A stretch of DNA of 64,000 nt. Source: JBGRQA01 sp041725895 (GTDB taxonomy: Bacteria > Bacteroidota > Bacteroidia > Bacteroidales > Marinifilaceae). Below are positions 1 to 11,700 of the stretch, piece by piece. The position numbers were made by a program, and so were the translations under genes. The stretch spans positions 1 to 64,000 of the forward strand of contig JBGRQA010000009.1 in NCBI GenBank assembly GCA_041725895.1. The letters are read 5' to 3'. The first letter of the stretch is position 1; the number at the start of each line of letters is the position of its first letter. Under the pieces are notes generated by a model. It saw only the letters and a list, made by a program, of their open reading frames with translations, ran no database searches and was not told where the DNA came from.

Positions 1-15
1 ATCCCTCCGTGTTCA
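1..15 (+). tRNA. 3' end of a tRNA-Arg(ACG) copy, cut by the window edge
   Basis: The first 15 bases match the T-stem 3' side, acceptor 3' strand and discriminator A of the complete tRNA-Arg at 502-575. They are followed by an intrinsic terminator. Because the upstream part lies outside the window, this may be a full tRNA gene or only one of the tRNA 3'-end fragments that recur around these loci. Confidence 0.5.
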
Positions 16-19
16 CTGA

Positions 20-50
20 AAAACTCATCAGAAAACTGATGAGTTTTTTT
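20..50 (+). terminator. Intrinsic terminator after the partial tRNA
   Basis: A perfect 12-bp stem (AAAACTCATCAG / CTGATGAGTTTT) with a 4-nt loop runs into a T tract. Confidence 0.85.
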
Positions 51-80
51 TATGCACTAAATTGAAATATTAACGACACA

Positions 81-182
81 AGGAGGGATGAGAACCCAGG
101 TTCGTAATATATTCACAAAAAACCCAAGAAGTAATCTTTCCGTACTCACAAAGAAACTCATCAGAAAACTGGTGCGTTTTTG
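81..182 (+). repeat. tRNA-Arg 3'-end-like module with decayed terminator (block A)
   Basis: The segment begins with GGAGGGATGAGAACCC and a TTCG..ATTCAC stretch. It then has a decayed tRNA 3' end (135-149, CTTTCCGTACTCAC) and a hairpin (152-182) that is clearly a degenerate copy of the terminator at 20-50. The same order of parts follows the tRNA-Arg genes at 14004 and 23875. Confidence 0.6.
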
Positions 183-448
183 GATCCTTTTCTTTCGGCA
201 CAAAACTAAAAAGCCCCATTTAGCCTGACACTTTTCCTTTAATTATCGACTCTCCGGGTATATCATCAAACAATTCTCTCTCCTTTTCCATTTTAATTCG
301 AACAAAAATTCCTCTTTTAAGAATCCAAAGCATCTTCTGAGTAAAAAAAACATTTTTTTCATTTTCTATTAAGTTTCTATTTATCAACACAAGTAAGCAT
401 CTACTCCTTGCTCACCAAAAAAAAGTAGCAAAAAAAAGATGATTTCAT
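183..448. other. Intergenic stretch before tRNA-Arg copy 1
   Basis: No gene is seen. The only notable item is an 18-bp element (369-386, TTAAGTTTCTATTTATCA) that recurs 122-134 bp upstream of all three complete tRNA-Arg genes. Confidence 0.5.
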
Positions 449-480
449 TTGCATAAAAGCTTCCAAAAGCCCTATATTTG
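449..480 (+). promoter_or_regulatory. Promoter of tRNA-Arg copy 1
   Basis: TTG (449-451), 21 bp, then TATATTTG (473-480) fits the Bacteroidota -33/-7 consensus. Spacing and leader are the same at the other two copies. Confidence 0.85.
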
Positions 481-501
481 CAGCGTCTTTAAGAGATCAA
501 C

Positions 502-575
502 GGACGCGTAGCATAACTGGATAGTGCACCTCGTTACGGCCGAGGAGGTTGGGGGTTCGAATCCCTCCGTGTTCA
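502..575 (+). tRNA. tRNA-Arg (anticodon ACG), copy 1
   Basis: The 74-nt sequence folds as a complete cloverleaf: a 7-bp acceptor stem (GGACGCG with CGTGTTC, including G-U pairs), D-arm GCAT/GTGC, anticodon stem CCTCG/CGAGG with loop TTACGGC giving anticodon ACG, and T-arm GGGGG-TTCGAAT-CCCTC. CCA is not encoded. It should decode CGN codons with A34 edited to inosine. Nearly identical copies lie at 14004 and 23875, each with the same promoter and leader. Confidence 0.95.
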
Positions 576-623
576 CAATAAAAATCTTTCTTGGATAAAG
601 GGGCTTCCACCCTCTGAGATAAG

Positions 624-658
624 AAATCGTCATCCTTCATCCGGTGGCGATTTTTTTG
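624..658 (+). terminator. Terminator of tRNA-Arg copy 1
   Basis: AAATCG..CGATTT stem with imperfect inner pairing, followed by seven T. It lies 49 nt past the tRNA. Confidence 0.75.
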
Positions 659-743
659 TTTTTAGACACTTCCCATTCCAACACTATAAGATTAAACTAA
701 AAAGCGAGGAATCGTTTATAGAAAATAATATCTGATAGCCGGA

Positions 744-781
744 TAAAAAAAGTCACAAAACCAAATACTGGAATTGTGACT
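744..781 (-). terminator. Terminator of the 824-2647 gene
   Basis: AGTCACAA/TTGTGACT stem (751-758 and 774-781). Read on the minus strand it is followed by seven U. Confidence 0.8.
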
Positions 782-823
782 ACACTATGAATGGTCATAT
801 TAAAACCTTACAATCTCATTCAG

Positions 824-2647
824 CTACTTTTTCAGTACTTTCTTTATCAGAACACCTTTCGAGGTATGCAAACGAATCAAATACATCCCAGAGGGCAAAC
901 CAGCCATATCAAATCGTTCAGGCGAAAAATTCTTTATCTGTTTCTTCATGACTTCATGTCCAATAAGATTAAGTACCGATACAAAAACATCACCTTTGTA
1001 ATTGTCCATTTCCAGCCAAAAATAATCACCGCACGGATTAGGTGAAAGATTTACTTGTCCTATTTCCAGATTATCAATTCCGGTAATAGGGTTCACAGTA
1101 ACAGAAAATGAGGCTTCTTCCGATTGCTCGTTGGCTTCGGCTCTAATTGTAAGATCAGCCTCCCCAATTCCTTCTGAAACAAAAGAGAGAACCAATTCTT
1201 CACCATGTATTTCAGATTCCACCACCTGAGGATTGCTGTTTTTAGCAACAGAGAAAACCATATCCCCATCCTCACAGGCAAAAACAGAACTTAGCTCAAT
1301 CACAACATCATCACTCCCTTGATTTACTATCAAATCCTCGATTTCATTCATAAGCACAGGTCCAACGGGAGATTTAACCACAGTCACATTAAATGATGCC
1401 TCCACAATCTTTCCGTTGGCAATTGCTTCAATTGTTAAAACAGCAACTCCCGACCTTCCTTCAACAAACTCTAATGCAAGCGAACTTCTATTGATCGTCG
1501 CCTTCAACAATCCTTCATCCGTATTCGATATAATGGAATAGGTGATCGGATCACCATCGGCATCAGAAAAGCAAGCACCCAAATCGATTATTTTATCTTC
1601 CGCATTCTCATCCACTACGACATCTTCAATCGATTTGACAACAACCGGAGCATGATCAACCGCATGAATGGTAATAGAAAACATTGCCTCTACCGATTTT
1701 CCATTGGCTGTGGCTTCAATGGTCAGAACTAAAACACCCGACTTTCCTTCAGTAAACTCTAATGTAAGCAAACTTTTATCGATCGTCGCCTCCACCAATC
1801 CTTCATCCGTATTCGATTTAATGGAATAGGTGATCGGATCACCATCCGGATCGGAAAAGCAAGCACTCAAATCAATTGTTTTATCAGCCGAATCTTCATC
1901 CACCACAATATCCTCTATTGGCTTTTTCACAACAGGAGGAGCATCTTCGCTTACCTTATTATGAATTACACCAACAGCATCAAGATCAAAGCCAGAGGAA
2001 TTAAATGGAGTAGGGAAAGGATCGTTTATAATATTCCCTTTGGAATCATAAGAGGCATAGCTCTTATCGATTGAGCCAACAACATCCACAAGTTTTACAT
2101 GAGTAATATTTTCCAGATCCAATTCCGGAATACCTTTCAAATCATCCAAATCAAAAGGAGTTCCGTAAAAAGTCAGGTCTTTTCCTGCCAAATTTGTAAT
2201 CAAAGCCGGATTGGTACCTTCAAACGACCCCGTTTGCTTATCTGTTGGAATTAAGGAAACTGAAGGAAATCTGAAAAAATCTTTACCATTGGAACTCACC
2301 TCAACGAAAGCCAGCTCCAAAAATGGATCTTCTCCAAACTTTCCTGCATTTTCAAACACAGCAAAATCGGCACCTTTGCCATTTACAATCGGAGAAGAAA
2401 AAGAAACTACTACCTCTCCTCCATCGCCCAGACTTACAATCTTACCATCCGCTTTGTGCAGCGAATTTGATACATCACCGTAATCTGCTTTTCCCAAAGA
2501 TGGATCTGAAATATTCACATATCCCGGTTTCAAAGTAGCATTAATGGCCCAATCAATAAACTGCTCATCATCCTTATGACAAACATCCTGCGCCACAACA
2601 CCTAAACACAGCAGCAAAAAGAATAAAAAAGAAAAATAATTTTTCAT
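824..2647 (-). CDS. Secreted T9SS-sorted cell-surface protein with cadherin-like repeats
   Basis: A 607-residue exported protein. It has a signal peptide (1-19, ending VVAQ) and an N-terminal globular domain (about 20-235) with VSLGDGGEVVVSF, FAVFEN, FLELAFVEVSS and FDLDAVGVIH. From memory, this family of annotated cell surface proteins often sits in cobalamin-uptake loci of Flavobacteriia. Three cadherin-like repeats of about 95 residues follow (about 235-515, each with a DxDGD motif). A T9SS type A sorting domain (about 525-607; LSPNPCGDYF, then a final KKVLKK) ends it. The repeats closely resemble those of the giant protein encoded just upstream, 95 bp away on the same strand. The two probably form one transcription unit under the cobalamin riboswitch at 13378-13563. 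It likely acts as a surface adhesin or ligand binder. Cobamide binding is an inference. Confidence 0.8.
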   Translation of the reverse strand: MKNYFSFLFFLLLCLGVVAQDVCHKDDEQFIDWAINATLKPGYVNISDPSLGKADYGDVSNSLHKADGKIVSLGDGGEVVVSFSSPIVNGKGADFAVFENAGKFGEDPFLELAFVEVSSNGKDFFRFPSVSLIPTDKQTGSFEGTNPALITNLAGKDLTFYGTPFDLDDLKGIPELDLENITHVKLVDVVGSIDKSYASYDSKGNIINDPFPTPFNSSGFDLDAVGVIHNKVSEDAPPVVKKPIEDIVVDEDSADKTIDLSACFSDPDGDPITYSIKSNTDEGLVEATIDKSLLTLEFTEGKSGVLVLTIEATANGKSVEAMFSITIHAVDHAPVVVKSIEDVVVDENAEDKIIDLGACFSDADGDPITYSIISNTDEGLLKATINRSSLALEFVEGRSGVAVLTIEAIANGKIVEASFNVTVVKSPVGPVLMNEIEDLIVNQGSDDVVIELSSVFACEDGDMVFSVAKNSNPQVVESEIHGEELVLSFVSEGIGEADLTIRAEANEQSEEASFSVTVNPITGIDNLEIGQVNLSPNPCGDYFWLEMDNYKGDVFVSVLNLIGHEVMKKQIKNFSPERFDMAGLPSGMYLIRLHTSKGVLIKKVLKK

Positions 2648-2686
2648 ACGCTTTTAATCTATTTTTTAACAGCCTCAAAACAAGTA

Positions 2687-2720
2687 ATCCGCTAATCAAC
2701 AAAACAAGTGATTAGCGGAT
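2687..2720 (-). terminator. Intercistronic hairpin between the two secreted-protein genes
   Basis: A perfect 12-bp stem (ATCCGCTAATCA / TGATTAGCGGAT) with a 10-nt loop. On the minus strand only a weak U-containing stretch follows, so it may be a partial terminator or mRNA-stabilising hairpin rather than a full stop. Confidence 0.5.
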
Positions 2721-2742
2721 ATACTTTTAACTGGTTATGGAA

Positions 2743-5700
2743 CTATTTTTTAATGATCCGTTTATTTAAAATATTGCCATCTATTTCCATATTAACAATA
2801 TAAACTCCAGGTGAAAGATTACTTACATTTAAAGTAACCACATTGGTATTGGGTTTAGTAACAGAAACAACATTTCCTCCCATGTCTACAATCCTTACAT
2901 AGTCAATGATATTATCACCAGCCTTAATATTCAAAACATCAACACAAGGATTAGGATAGGTTGCAATCTTGGCCTCATCAATAGTATCTATGGATGTTAT
3001 GGCATTTACAGTAACCTTAACCGATGCCTCTACTGACTTACCATTTGCAGTTGCAACAACTGTAACAACAGCATCTCCAGCCATTTCAGAGGTGAAGACA
3101 AGACGAAGTGAACCGGCACTAATTGATGCCTCCACCAATTCCTCATTTGAATTGGACATTACAGCATAAGTTAGTTCATCACCGTCCTCATCCCCAAAGA
3201 TATTGCTCAAGTCAATGATCTCCTCTGGAGCATTTTCATCAACCACAACATCCTCAAAGGCTTTAATTACAGTTGGAGCATGATCAACAGCATTCACAGT
3301 AATCGCAACAGCCGTCTCAACCGTTTTTCCGTTTGCTGTGGCTTCAATAGTAACAATTGCTTTTCCCGACATTTCAGGAGTAAAGGCAACAGTAAGTAAA
3401 CCTTTAGCAACACCAGCAGCAACCAAATCAGTATTGGTATTCTTCTTCACAACATAAGTGATTGAATCACCATCCTTATCGGTAAAGACTTTGTTCAGAT
3501 CAATCACTTTATCAGCAGCATTCTCATTCACCTCAATCGCATCAATTGCTTTGATTACGGTTGGAGAATGATCAACAGCATTTACAACAATATGAACCGA
3601 TGCCTCTACCGATTTGCCATTTGATGTTGCTGTAACGGCAATATCCGCACTACCCGACATTTCAGGAGTAAAGGCAATAGTAAGCATTCCTTTAGCAATA
3701 CTCACAGTAACCAAGTCGGTATTGGTATTCTTCTTCACAACATAAGTGATTGAATCACCATCCTTATCCGTAAAGACTTTACTTAAATCAATTACCTTGT
3801 CAGCAGCATTTTCATTCACCACAATCGCATCCATCGCTTTGATTACGGTTGGAGCATGATCAACATTGCTTACGGTTATATCAATAGTTGTCTCCACTGA
3901 TTTTCCGTTGGCTACAGCTTTAATAGTCACCTCTGCACTACCCGACAATTCTCGTGTGAATGAAATCTTAAGATCTGCATCTTGCAGGTTCACATTCACC
4001 AATTGCTCGTTGGTATTGGATACAACCTCAAAAGTAAGTTCATCTCCATCTAAATCGGCAAAAACACTATTCAGGTCAATAATCCTTTCGGCAGCATTCT
4101 CTTTAACAACAATATCCTGAATTGGATTCTTCACAACAGGTGCATGATCCTCCGGAGCTTTCGCATTCAGATTATCCAAACAGAAATAGGCTGGCGTATT
4201 CATACTTTTGCCAGTTCCACCATCCGAGGAGGACAAACGGAACTCCAATTTCGTCACATTTCCTAAGGAGGTTAAATCCAACCATTTCCAGTCCTCAACA
4301 ATATAGTCCCTGGAATTGTCTGTAAATCGGAAATCAGCCAAATAGAATTCCACTTCATCTGTGTATTGACCTTGAGCATCTATTCCTTTTACAGTCAACT
4401 TGAACCAGTCAGGATCATTACCGCTATCTCCACCAAACTTCTTAGCAAGCAAATCCCCTTTTGCCATGGAATGACGTGCAAAGCTGTTGTTGGTAATATA
4501 CAATCCGGACACAGGAACACCATCTCCTGCATTATTAACATCAATACGGGTAAATTCTCCACGTATAAAAGCAACGGCATAGTTATCGGATTCTTCAACT
4601 CCCCCGCCAGCATACGATGTAAACTGCCCGGGAATTCCCTCTACCGTATTATCTGTGCGATTTGAGTAGGAGAAACCATACCAGGCACTTTGCGAGTAGT
4701 TGTTAGGGAAGTAAAATCCTCCATCTACAAAACCACCACGGTTGTCAGCACCATTCCAGAAAGAGTTATTAGCAAGAAGCAGATTTTCGAAAGTTGCAAC
4801 TTTTCGATCTAAAGTTACTGCTTCCAACTTGATAACATGATCACTGGTTAATCCTTCTGTGTCTTCAAGTACAATATAGATATCATATTCGGTAGCTCCG
4901 GTTAAGCCCTCAAGATTTTGCTGAGAAGCAATGTACTTAACTGTATTGATTGCTCCTTTGAAATTATCGGACAGCACTTCGCCATCAGCATTTTTTCCCT
5001 CTTTAACCTGCGAAACAGAAGGAGTACGACTTTCATCGGCAAGAACAACAAAATAAGCCTTACCTGTTTTGTTTGTTTTAACAACCAAATCAAGACTCGT
5101 ATTGGAAACATTCAATGCTTTAGGATAGCCATCAATAAACATAGGAGCCAACCCATCTTTATCGTAATTTTTCACGAACCACTTCCAGGTACTTTCGTCT
5201 GCAAAATCACAATATGGCGCACGATAATCATCCCACTCATAATCGGTGTATTTGTGGAAATAGATGTTCAGCCCGGTTGCATTCTCAAAATCTCCGGTAT
5301 TCCCTCGCGTAACAATTGCTTCATTCAGCTTGTTAACAACCGCTGCTGCTTTCGCTTTCGAATCCTCATCCTCAAGATACTTAGAGCAGTGATCCATAAA
5401 CAATCCCAAATCAATATAGTTTTTGCGGGCAGAAAACAGATCCGATTTATTGAAAGCCCCATTGATAACAGTAGACTCTAATACTACACTCAGGTACTGA
5501 GCTGTGAATTCATCAACAAGAGTTTTCAATTCATCCACCCTAGAAATATCCATTGCAGACATAGTTACATCGGTTACCCCTGTATATGCATCCTGGAACG
5601 AACGAACAGCAGCTTGCGATACATCTAAAGTTGTAGCATCAGGATTTGAAACAAGTGTTGACAACCATCCGTCGTAATTCCACCCGGAACCAGGAACCAA

Positions 5701-8700
5701 TGCCTGAGAAAAGACAGTATAGTCAGCAACAACATCTTTCACCTCATAGCCAACTTCCATCATACCGGCAAGACAAACATCAAAACCAAGAACGTTTAGT
5801 TTTTTCTTCGTCTTTACCTGTGCATTTTGAAGAGCTGATTTCACTTCCCGCATTTCCAGATAGTCATTCCCATCGGTATCATCCCAACAAACACCTTTTG
5901 TCAGACTGAAGTTGGTTTGATCGGATGAACGCCATCCTCCACCATGATCCCATAGAATCAACATGGTCTTTTCGGCAGGAAAGCTCTTAACTCCCCATTC
6001 TATAAAGTCGCTAAGGGTATTGGGATCACCCATATTCAGCTCACCCAGCGGATTACTTTGATCCAACCACAGAGAATTGATCTTTTTGACATCATCATCG
6101 TGTTGAATCAAATATCGACGAGTTTCCGTCCAGTTTTCATTGGAATAATCATGCCCAGTTGTACGGTCCATCTGAACGATAACATTTACATTTTCAGGAA
6201 GCGTAACGCTTTCCATCTCGTTAATGTCGGCAATACCGTTTCCTTCCAGGTTGTTATCACCATCCAAATAAACAAGGATTGTCCATTTGTCGTAATTCAT
6301 TACGGCATAATCCTCGAGATATTGCGAATATTCCTTCTCGTTGTTGTAGGTGTATATACGATAATAGTAGGTTTGACCTTCCACAATAGAAGTGTGCTCA
6401 AACGAACTTGCATTCCCTGTATAAAGAATCTCTCCTCCACCTTTAAACACATCACCTACATGGTATTCCGTACCACTTTCGGGACGACCAAAATTATTAT
6501 CTGTAGAATATACTACAATTACATTGGCAGGAGTAGATGGCTGTTGCCACAACAGGTTTACTTTAGTTCCTTCCACAGCCTCAGCTGTAAAATTACGAAC
6601 CGCATTTCCAAAAAGCGTTTTAACCGAAACTACTTCTGGAGTCGCCTGAATATTTGCCTTCTCCTGATCGTCCTCAGCAATTAGGTAAAGCTTATAATTG
6701 GTGCCGGGGCTCAATTGGTTGCAACGAATAAACTGTTCTTTTTCAGCATTAATCCTTCCTGAAACAATAGCAGAGGTTCCGTTCTTCACATCTTCTGCAC
6801 TCAAATTAGTAGTGCTTTCAGGGTGAAGAGCATAATAGACAGTCCCTCTTTCATTGATTTTGACCTCAACCTTAAAAGATGCATCAGTCACATCTTTCAG
6901 AGCAGGTGTATTCTCAATAAATTCCGGAGCAGTAACATCTAAAGTAGAAAGCAAGAGTTTAATAATGCTGGAATGGTCACCATTCTCTTTTTCAACGACC
7001 AAAACAACATCGTAGTCGGTCTTTTCAGACAAACCGGTAATAGCAGTGGATTTCACCTCCTGTGCTTCCAATCCAATATTTCCATTGAAAATAGCATCTG
7101 CACCCAAGGCATTTCTCCCTTCTTTAATTTGCTGTACAGAGGGCAGCTCACTCAATTTCGGCAGCACAACAAAATATATGGTTCCTGCTTCGGCTGTTTT
7201 CAGAGCCATATTGGCGCTAACAGCAGTTACCTCAGTAAACTTAGGATAACCACCCTCAAAGGTTGCATCCGGAATTTCGTCCGCACCAATAAAAGGAGTT
7301 GCAGCATTACGTGGCTCCCCATCGATATCCTCTACAACATCAGAGAGCTGAGTTCCAAACTTAAGATTTGTACCCGTAATGTGCAGATCATTATCCCCAA
7401 CGAAACCAGGCTCAATGCTTATCGAATTCTCATCGTTGCCAATCGCGGTTTTCCAGTCTTCCAGTGAGGTTACCACAATATCACCAAACTTCATAAAATG
7501 CTCGGCGGTATTATCCGAATAGTAGTTGTTGTTGGCAAACACAGAATTGGAAGCCTGAATTTTCGACCAAAGTGCATACCCGCCTGTATAAACAGCAAAA
7601 ATGTTGTTCTTAAAGCGAAGGTTGTCAGCAATACCCGATCCGCGTTGGTCAACAAACACAGCTTTAGACAAAGTATTGGAACCGGAAATTTTCACTGAAT
7701 TGTGGAAAACATCAATGTAATCAATATCCTCCAATTCGATTCCCATAACTTCCCGACTGGTTGAAGTCATGCTGATAAAGTTGTTTGCCACCAAGGTTCT
7801 TGATGCATCAACTGAGTTGAAATTCCGCAGGAAAATCGCTGTTCCCCCTTTGTAAGCACAGTCCAGATTGAACTTATTCTTTACAATCTTAACATTTCTG
7901 TGACTCTGGAAAATATCAATTGCCTGATATTCTCGTTTGCAATCATTTTGGGTAAATGTGTTCCCCTCAATAAGCAAATTGTCTTGATAGTTAAGATAAA
8001 TCGACTTCGAAAATTGGTTGTAAAAGGTATTGTTTTTGATCACCAATCCGGTTTCGAAATCAGTAAGAGCACTAAGTCCCCGAATATTCATAGCCATTTT
8101 ACCGAATTTGAAGGTGTTACCTGTAAACTCGTTATTGTTATCCAGTGATTTATGCTTTAGATCAGCGCAGAAAATAAGTGTTTTATCATCGTTGTATTCG
8201 GTTGCACTCACCTCAATACCTTCAAAAAGGTTGTCAACAAACTTGTTGTTATTTGCCCCACCATACATATCAAGCAAACGGCAATATCTTGCTCCTTTAT
8301 TGACAAAGGAAAGATGCTCAAATGTAACGTAATCAGCTCCATTAATGGTGACAACAACATTTGCACTCTCCGTACCGTTCCATTTTACCATTACATCTTC
8401 ACGGTTACCGGTAGACGAAGTAAAGGTAATTCGATTGACATTGGAGGCTCCTGAAATCTCATTTAAGGTAAAGGCACCCTCATACTCACCCGGAGCAATG
8501 TTGAAGGTAACACTTCCATTTACCCCAAGAGTATTCAGTGCTTCAGCAGCTTCCTCAAGCGAAACAAAATCAGCATCTACAGCCGGATTTGCATCAATAA
8601 GATAAGTTCCGGCAAGAGCTTTTCGAATTACACGTTTTCCCAGAGGATTTCCGATGGTAGCTTTTTGAACCTCGCCATTGGCCGTTACCGATTTAAGAAC

Positions 8701-11700
8701 TGCATCGATAATATCACCGGGAACAGCATCATTGGCAATATCAAAACACAGCCAATAGTAATAGGTTCCCTCCCGTTTTACCTGCTTGTTGAATTCAAAG
8801 GTAAAATCACCGGTTGGACTGTTCACCTCATCCAGCAATTCTGCAGTTGTAAACATTGACAAGCCATTGGTATAGTACAACTTGGCCGATGCAATATCAG
8901 TAGGAAGCGTTGAACCTTCGGTACTGAAGCTCATCTTTGTAAAATCAATAACATCTTTCTCTCCACTAACGGTAAGCTCAATACCAAGAATCAGCTGATC
9001 TTTTGTATTCCGTTGCAAAAACTTGCGCTCCCGCTGAGTTGCCTCGCTTTTCGCAACCTCCAGCGGCTTTGGTTCATAACAGTAAACACGACTCACCCAA
9101 CCAGGTTTTTGTGTAAACATTGATGCAGACTTAAAATAGAAATGTAGTGCACCATCCTCTGAAGTTGATTTCACAGGATCAGGGATCTCACTTCCTTTCA
9201 AATCGGCAATTCGATTCAGGCCTTCGTTACTTTTTCCATTGTACACCTGGAAATCGACTCCATAGTTTTGCAATTCAAACTCGGAAAATTCAACCTTAAC
9301 TTTTTTCTCCGAATTGGCAGGAATAAAGGTCAACGAACCAAGAATATCTTTTGCATGCAAGCCATCCTTTCCTCCATCGTCGTAGAAATGGATTTCGTCA
9401 CCAACTACAATAGTATTGCCTTTGGTTCCTGGCATCTTCACATAATCCTGAACCTGACGCCCGGTAAGATTGGCTTGAGTATTCTTGTGAACGGTCTCTG
9501 AAACCACAATCTCAGTGACCTCTGCCTTAGCATAGTCCCCGGCGTTTGCATTTGCGTCAATGTCATAAGCTACCCAGAGGAAATTATCACCCGTACCAAG
9601 CTGTTTACCAAGCGCTACCTCTTCAATTGCTTCGGTCACATTTTTCTCTCCAACTAGATCAGCACGATCAAATGTATTCGATTTACCGGTATAGTAAACC
9701 TTTATCTTTGAGATATTTTGCGTTGAGCGCAAGTCAACTTTTATTTTATCAACACTCTTGGGTGATAGCGAACCAGTAGTCACAACCTTTAATCCAATAA
9801 TTGGTGCAGCCTCGGTTCCTTTACAAACTTCAGCTGTGGAATACTCCACAGTTTCGGAAGAAACAACTGACATTGGTGCAGGAGTGTATTCACTGATCTC
9901 GGCTTCCCAACCAGACTCCTCACTTCCACTATCAGAATCAAAAAATATACAAAGACTCCCATCCGCGGCTGATGATGTAAACTGAGGTGGATTCGATGCT
10001 CCACTGAATTTACCTAATTCAGGAGACGACCGATCTGCACCATCATAAATATACATATAATCGTAACCACTTTCGGTATCAAAAGAATTGAAGGTAATAC
10101 GAATTTTATTGTTGGGATCCATTGGTTTGAATACGACGGTACCTGCACAACCACTTGAATAATCGTATTCAGCTCCACCATCATCGTAAAACATTCCACC
10201 AGAAGTTGTAATCTCCTTGGATCCACTCTGCTCCATTTTATAGACACGCTTCACGACTCTTCGCCCCTCCGGATTACTGCTTTGGGGAGTGTAATCGCTT
10301 CCGGAAATAATCAATTTGGAAACACCTGCATCAATAATATTGTTTTGCTGAGCCGATCCATTGACATCAACTGCCAACCAAAAATGATTATCTCCAAGAG
10401 CTAGTGCCCTGCTAAAATTGAAGGTTAAAGTCCCTCCGTTGATCTCTGTAGTTTCAGCAATTTTAATATTTCCTGATGAAGCAAAGTTCTTTGCATCATC
10501 ACTATAATATAGATATGCCTTGGTAATATCAGCAATATTGGTTACCGAAGAAAGATCAAAAACAACACCTTCTGCTGTTAATGGAGAAAGCAATCCTGTA
10601 GTTTTAACGGTAAACCCAACAATTTCCTGCTTAACATCCCCCGGAGACAATGAGGTTGTATTATCCTGGAAGCCAACACTCGACACATAAGTCATTGGTT
10701 GAGGCTCGTAGTTCGAAACCGTAGCTTCCCACCCCGGAGTGGCAGTACCATATCCAACTTTAAACCTCACAGTAAGACATCCGTCGGCCGAAGTTGATTT
10801 CAGTAATCCGGGCGAAGTTGTACCACTGTATTCATCAATCTTTTCAGCCGTAATTCCCCTGCCATTGTAAATGGTCAGTTTGTGATAATACCCTGTATTA
10901 AACGAACTAAAATCTATCTGAACCTTATGATCTGCATCCTCTGGTTCAAAAATAGCGATCCCCTCGAAGTTCTTCGAATAGTTGCCGTCAACTCCTCCTT
11001 CATCGTAAAACAAAAGACTGTTAATAACTTTAACAGTTTTGGTTCCGGACTTCAAAAGATACATATTTTTGATGGTTCGCTGACCGTCAGGATTGGCATT
11101 CGCTGGAATATGCTCCTCTCCGGCTACGGTAATAGCTGTTATTTGAGCATCAATCACATTATTATCAACTGCCGTAGCAGACACATCAGCAGAAATCCAG
11201 AAGTAATTATCTCCCAAAGCCAGCTTTTGAGATAAACTAACGCTTACTTCATTTCCTGAAATGGCTGTTACTTCACCAATTTTCACATTCTCCGAACTGG
11301 TAAAATCCTTGGTTTTACCTCCGAAATAAACAGTAAGTTTTTCAATATTCCGAACATCGGTTGTTGCTGCAAGATTGATTTTTAAATTCTCAACACTTAC
11401 AGGTGAAAGCAAACCGGAAGTAACAACTTTAAAACCGATAAGCTCCTGGTTCAAATCTCCGGGAGCAACCAAACCCGTTTCTTCCTGGAACACTTCGCCC
11501 GATTCGTAGGCCATGGGTTGTGGTTCATAGTTCGAAACCTGAGCCTCCCAACCATCATAAACATTTGCATAGGACTGCAATTTCACCGTTAAACAACCAT
11601 CATCCGAAGTTGATTTCACAAGTCCCGGATTAGCCGACGAATAGTAGGAACCAATTTTATCGGCACTTGTAGAATTACCGTTGTAGATAGTTAAAGTAGA

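Noticed and set aside
4918..5481. 187-residue open frame opposite the giant gene
   Set aside because: It lies entirely antisense to the clostripain domain, has no family motif and a composition typical of a complementary strand.
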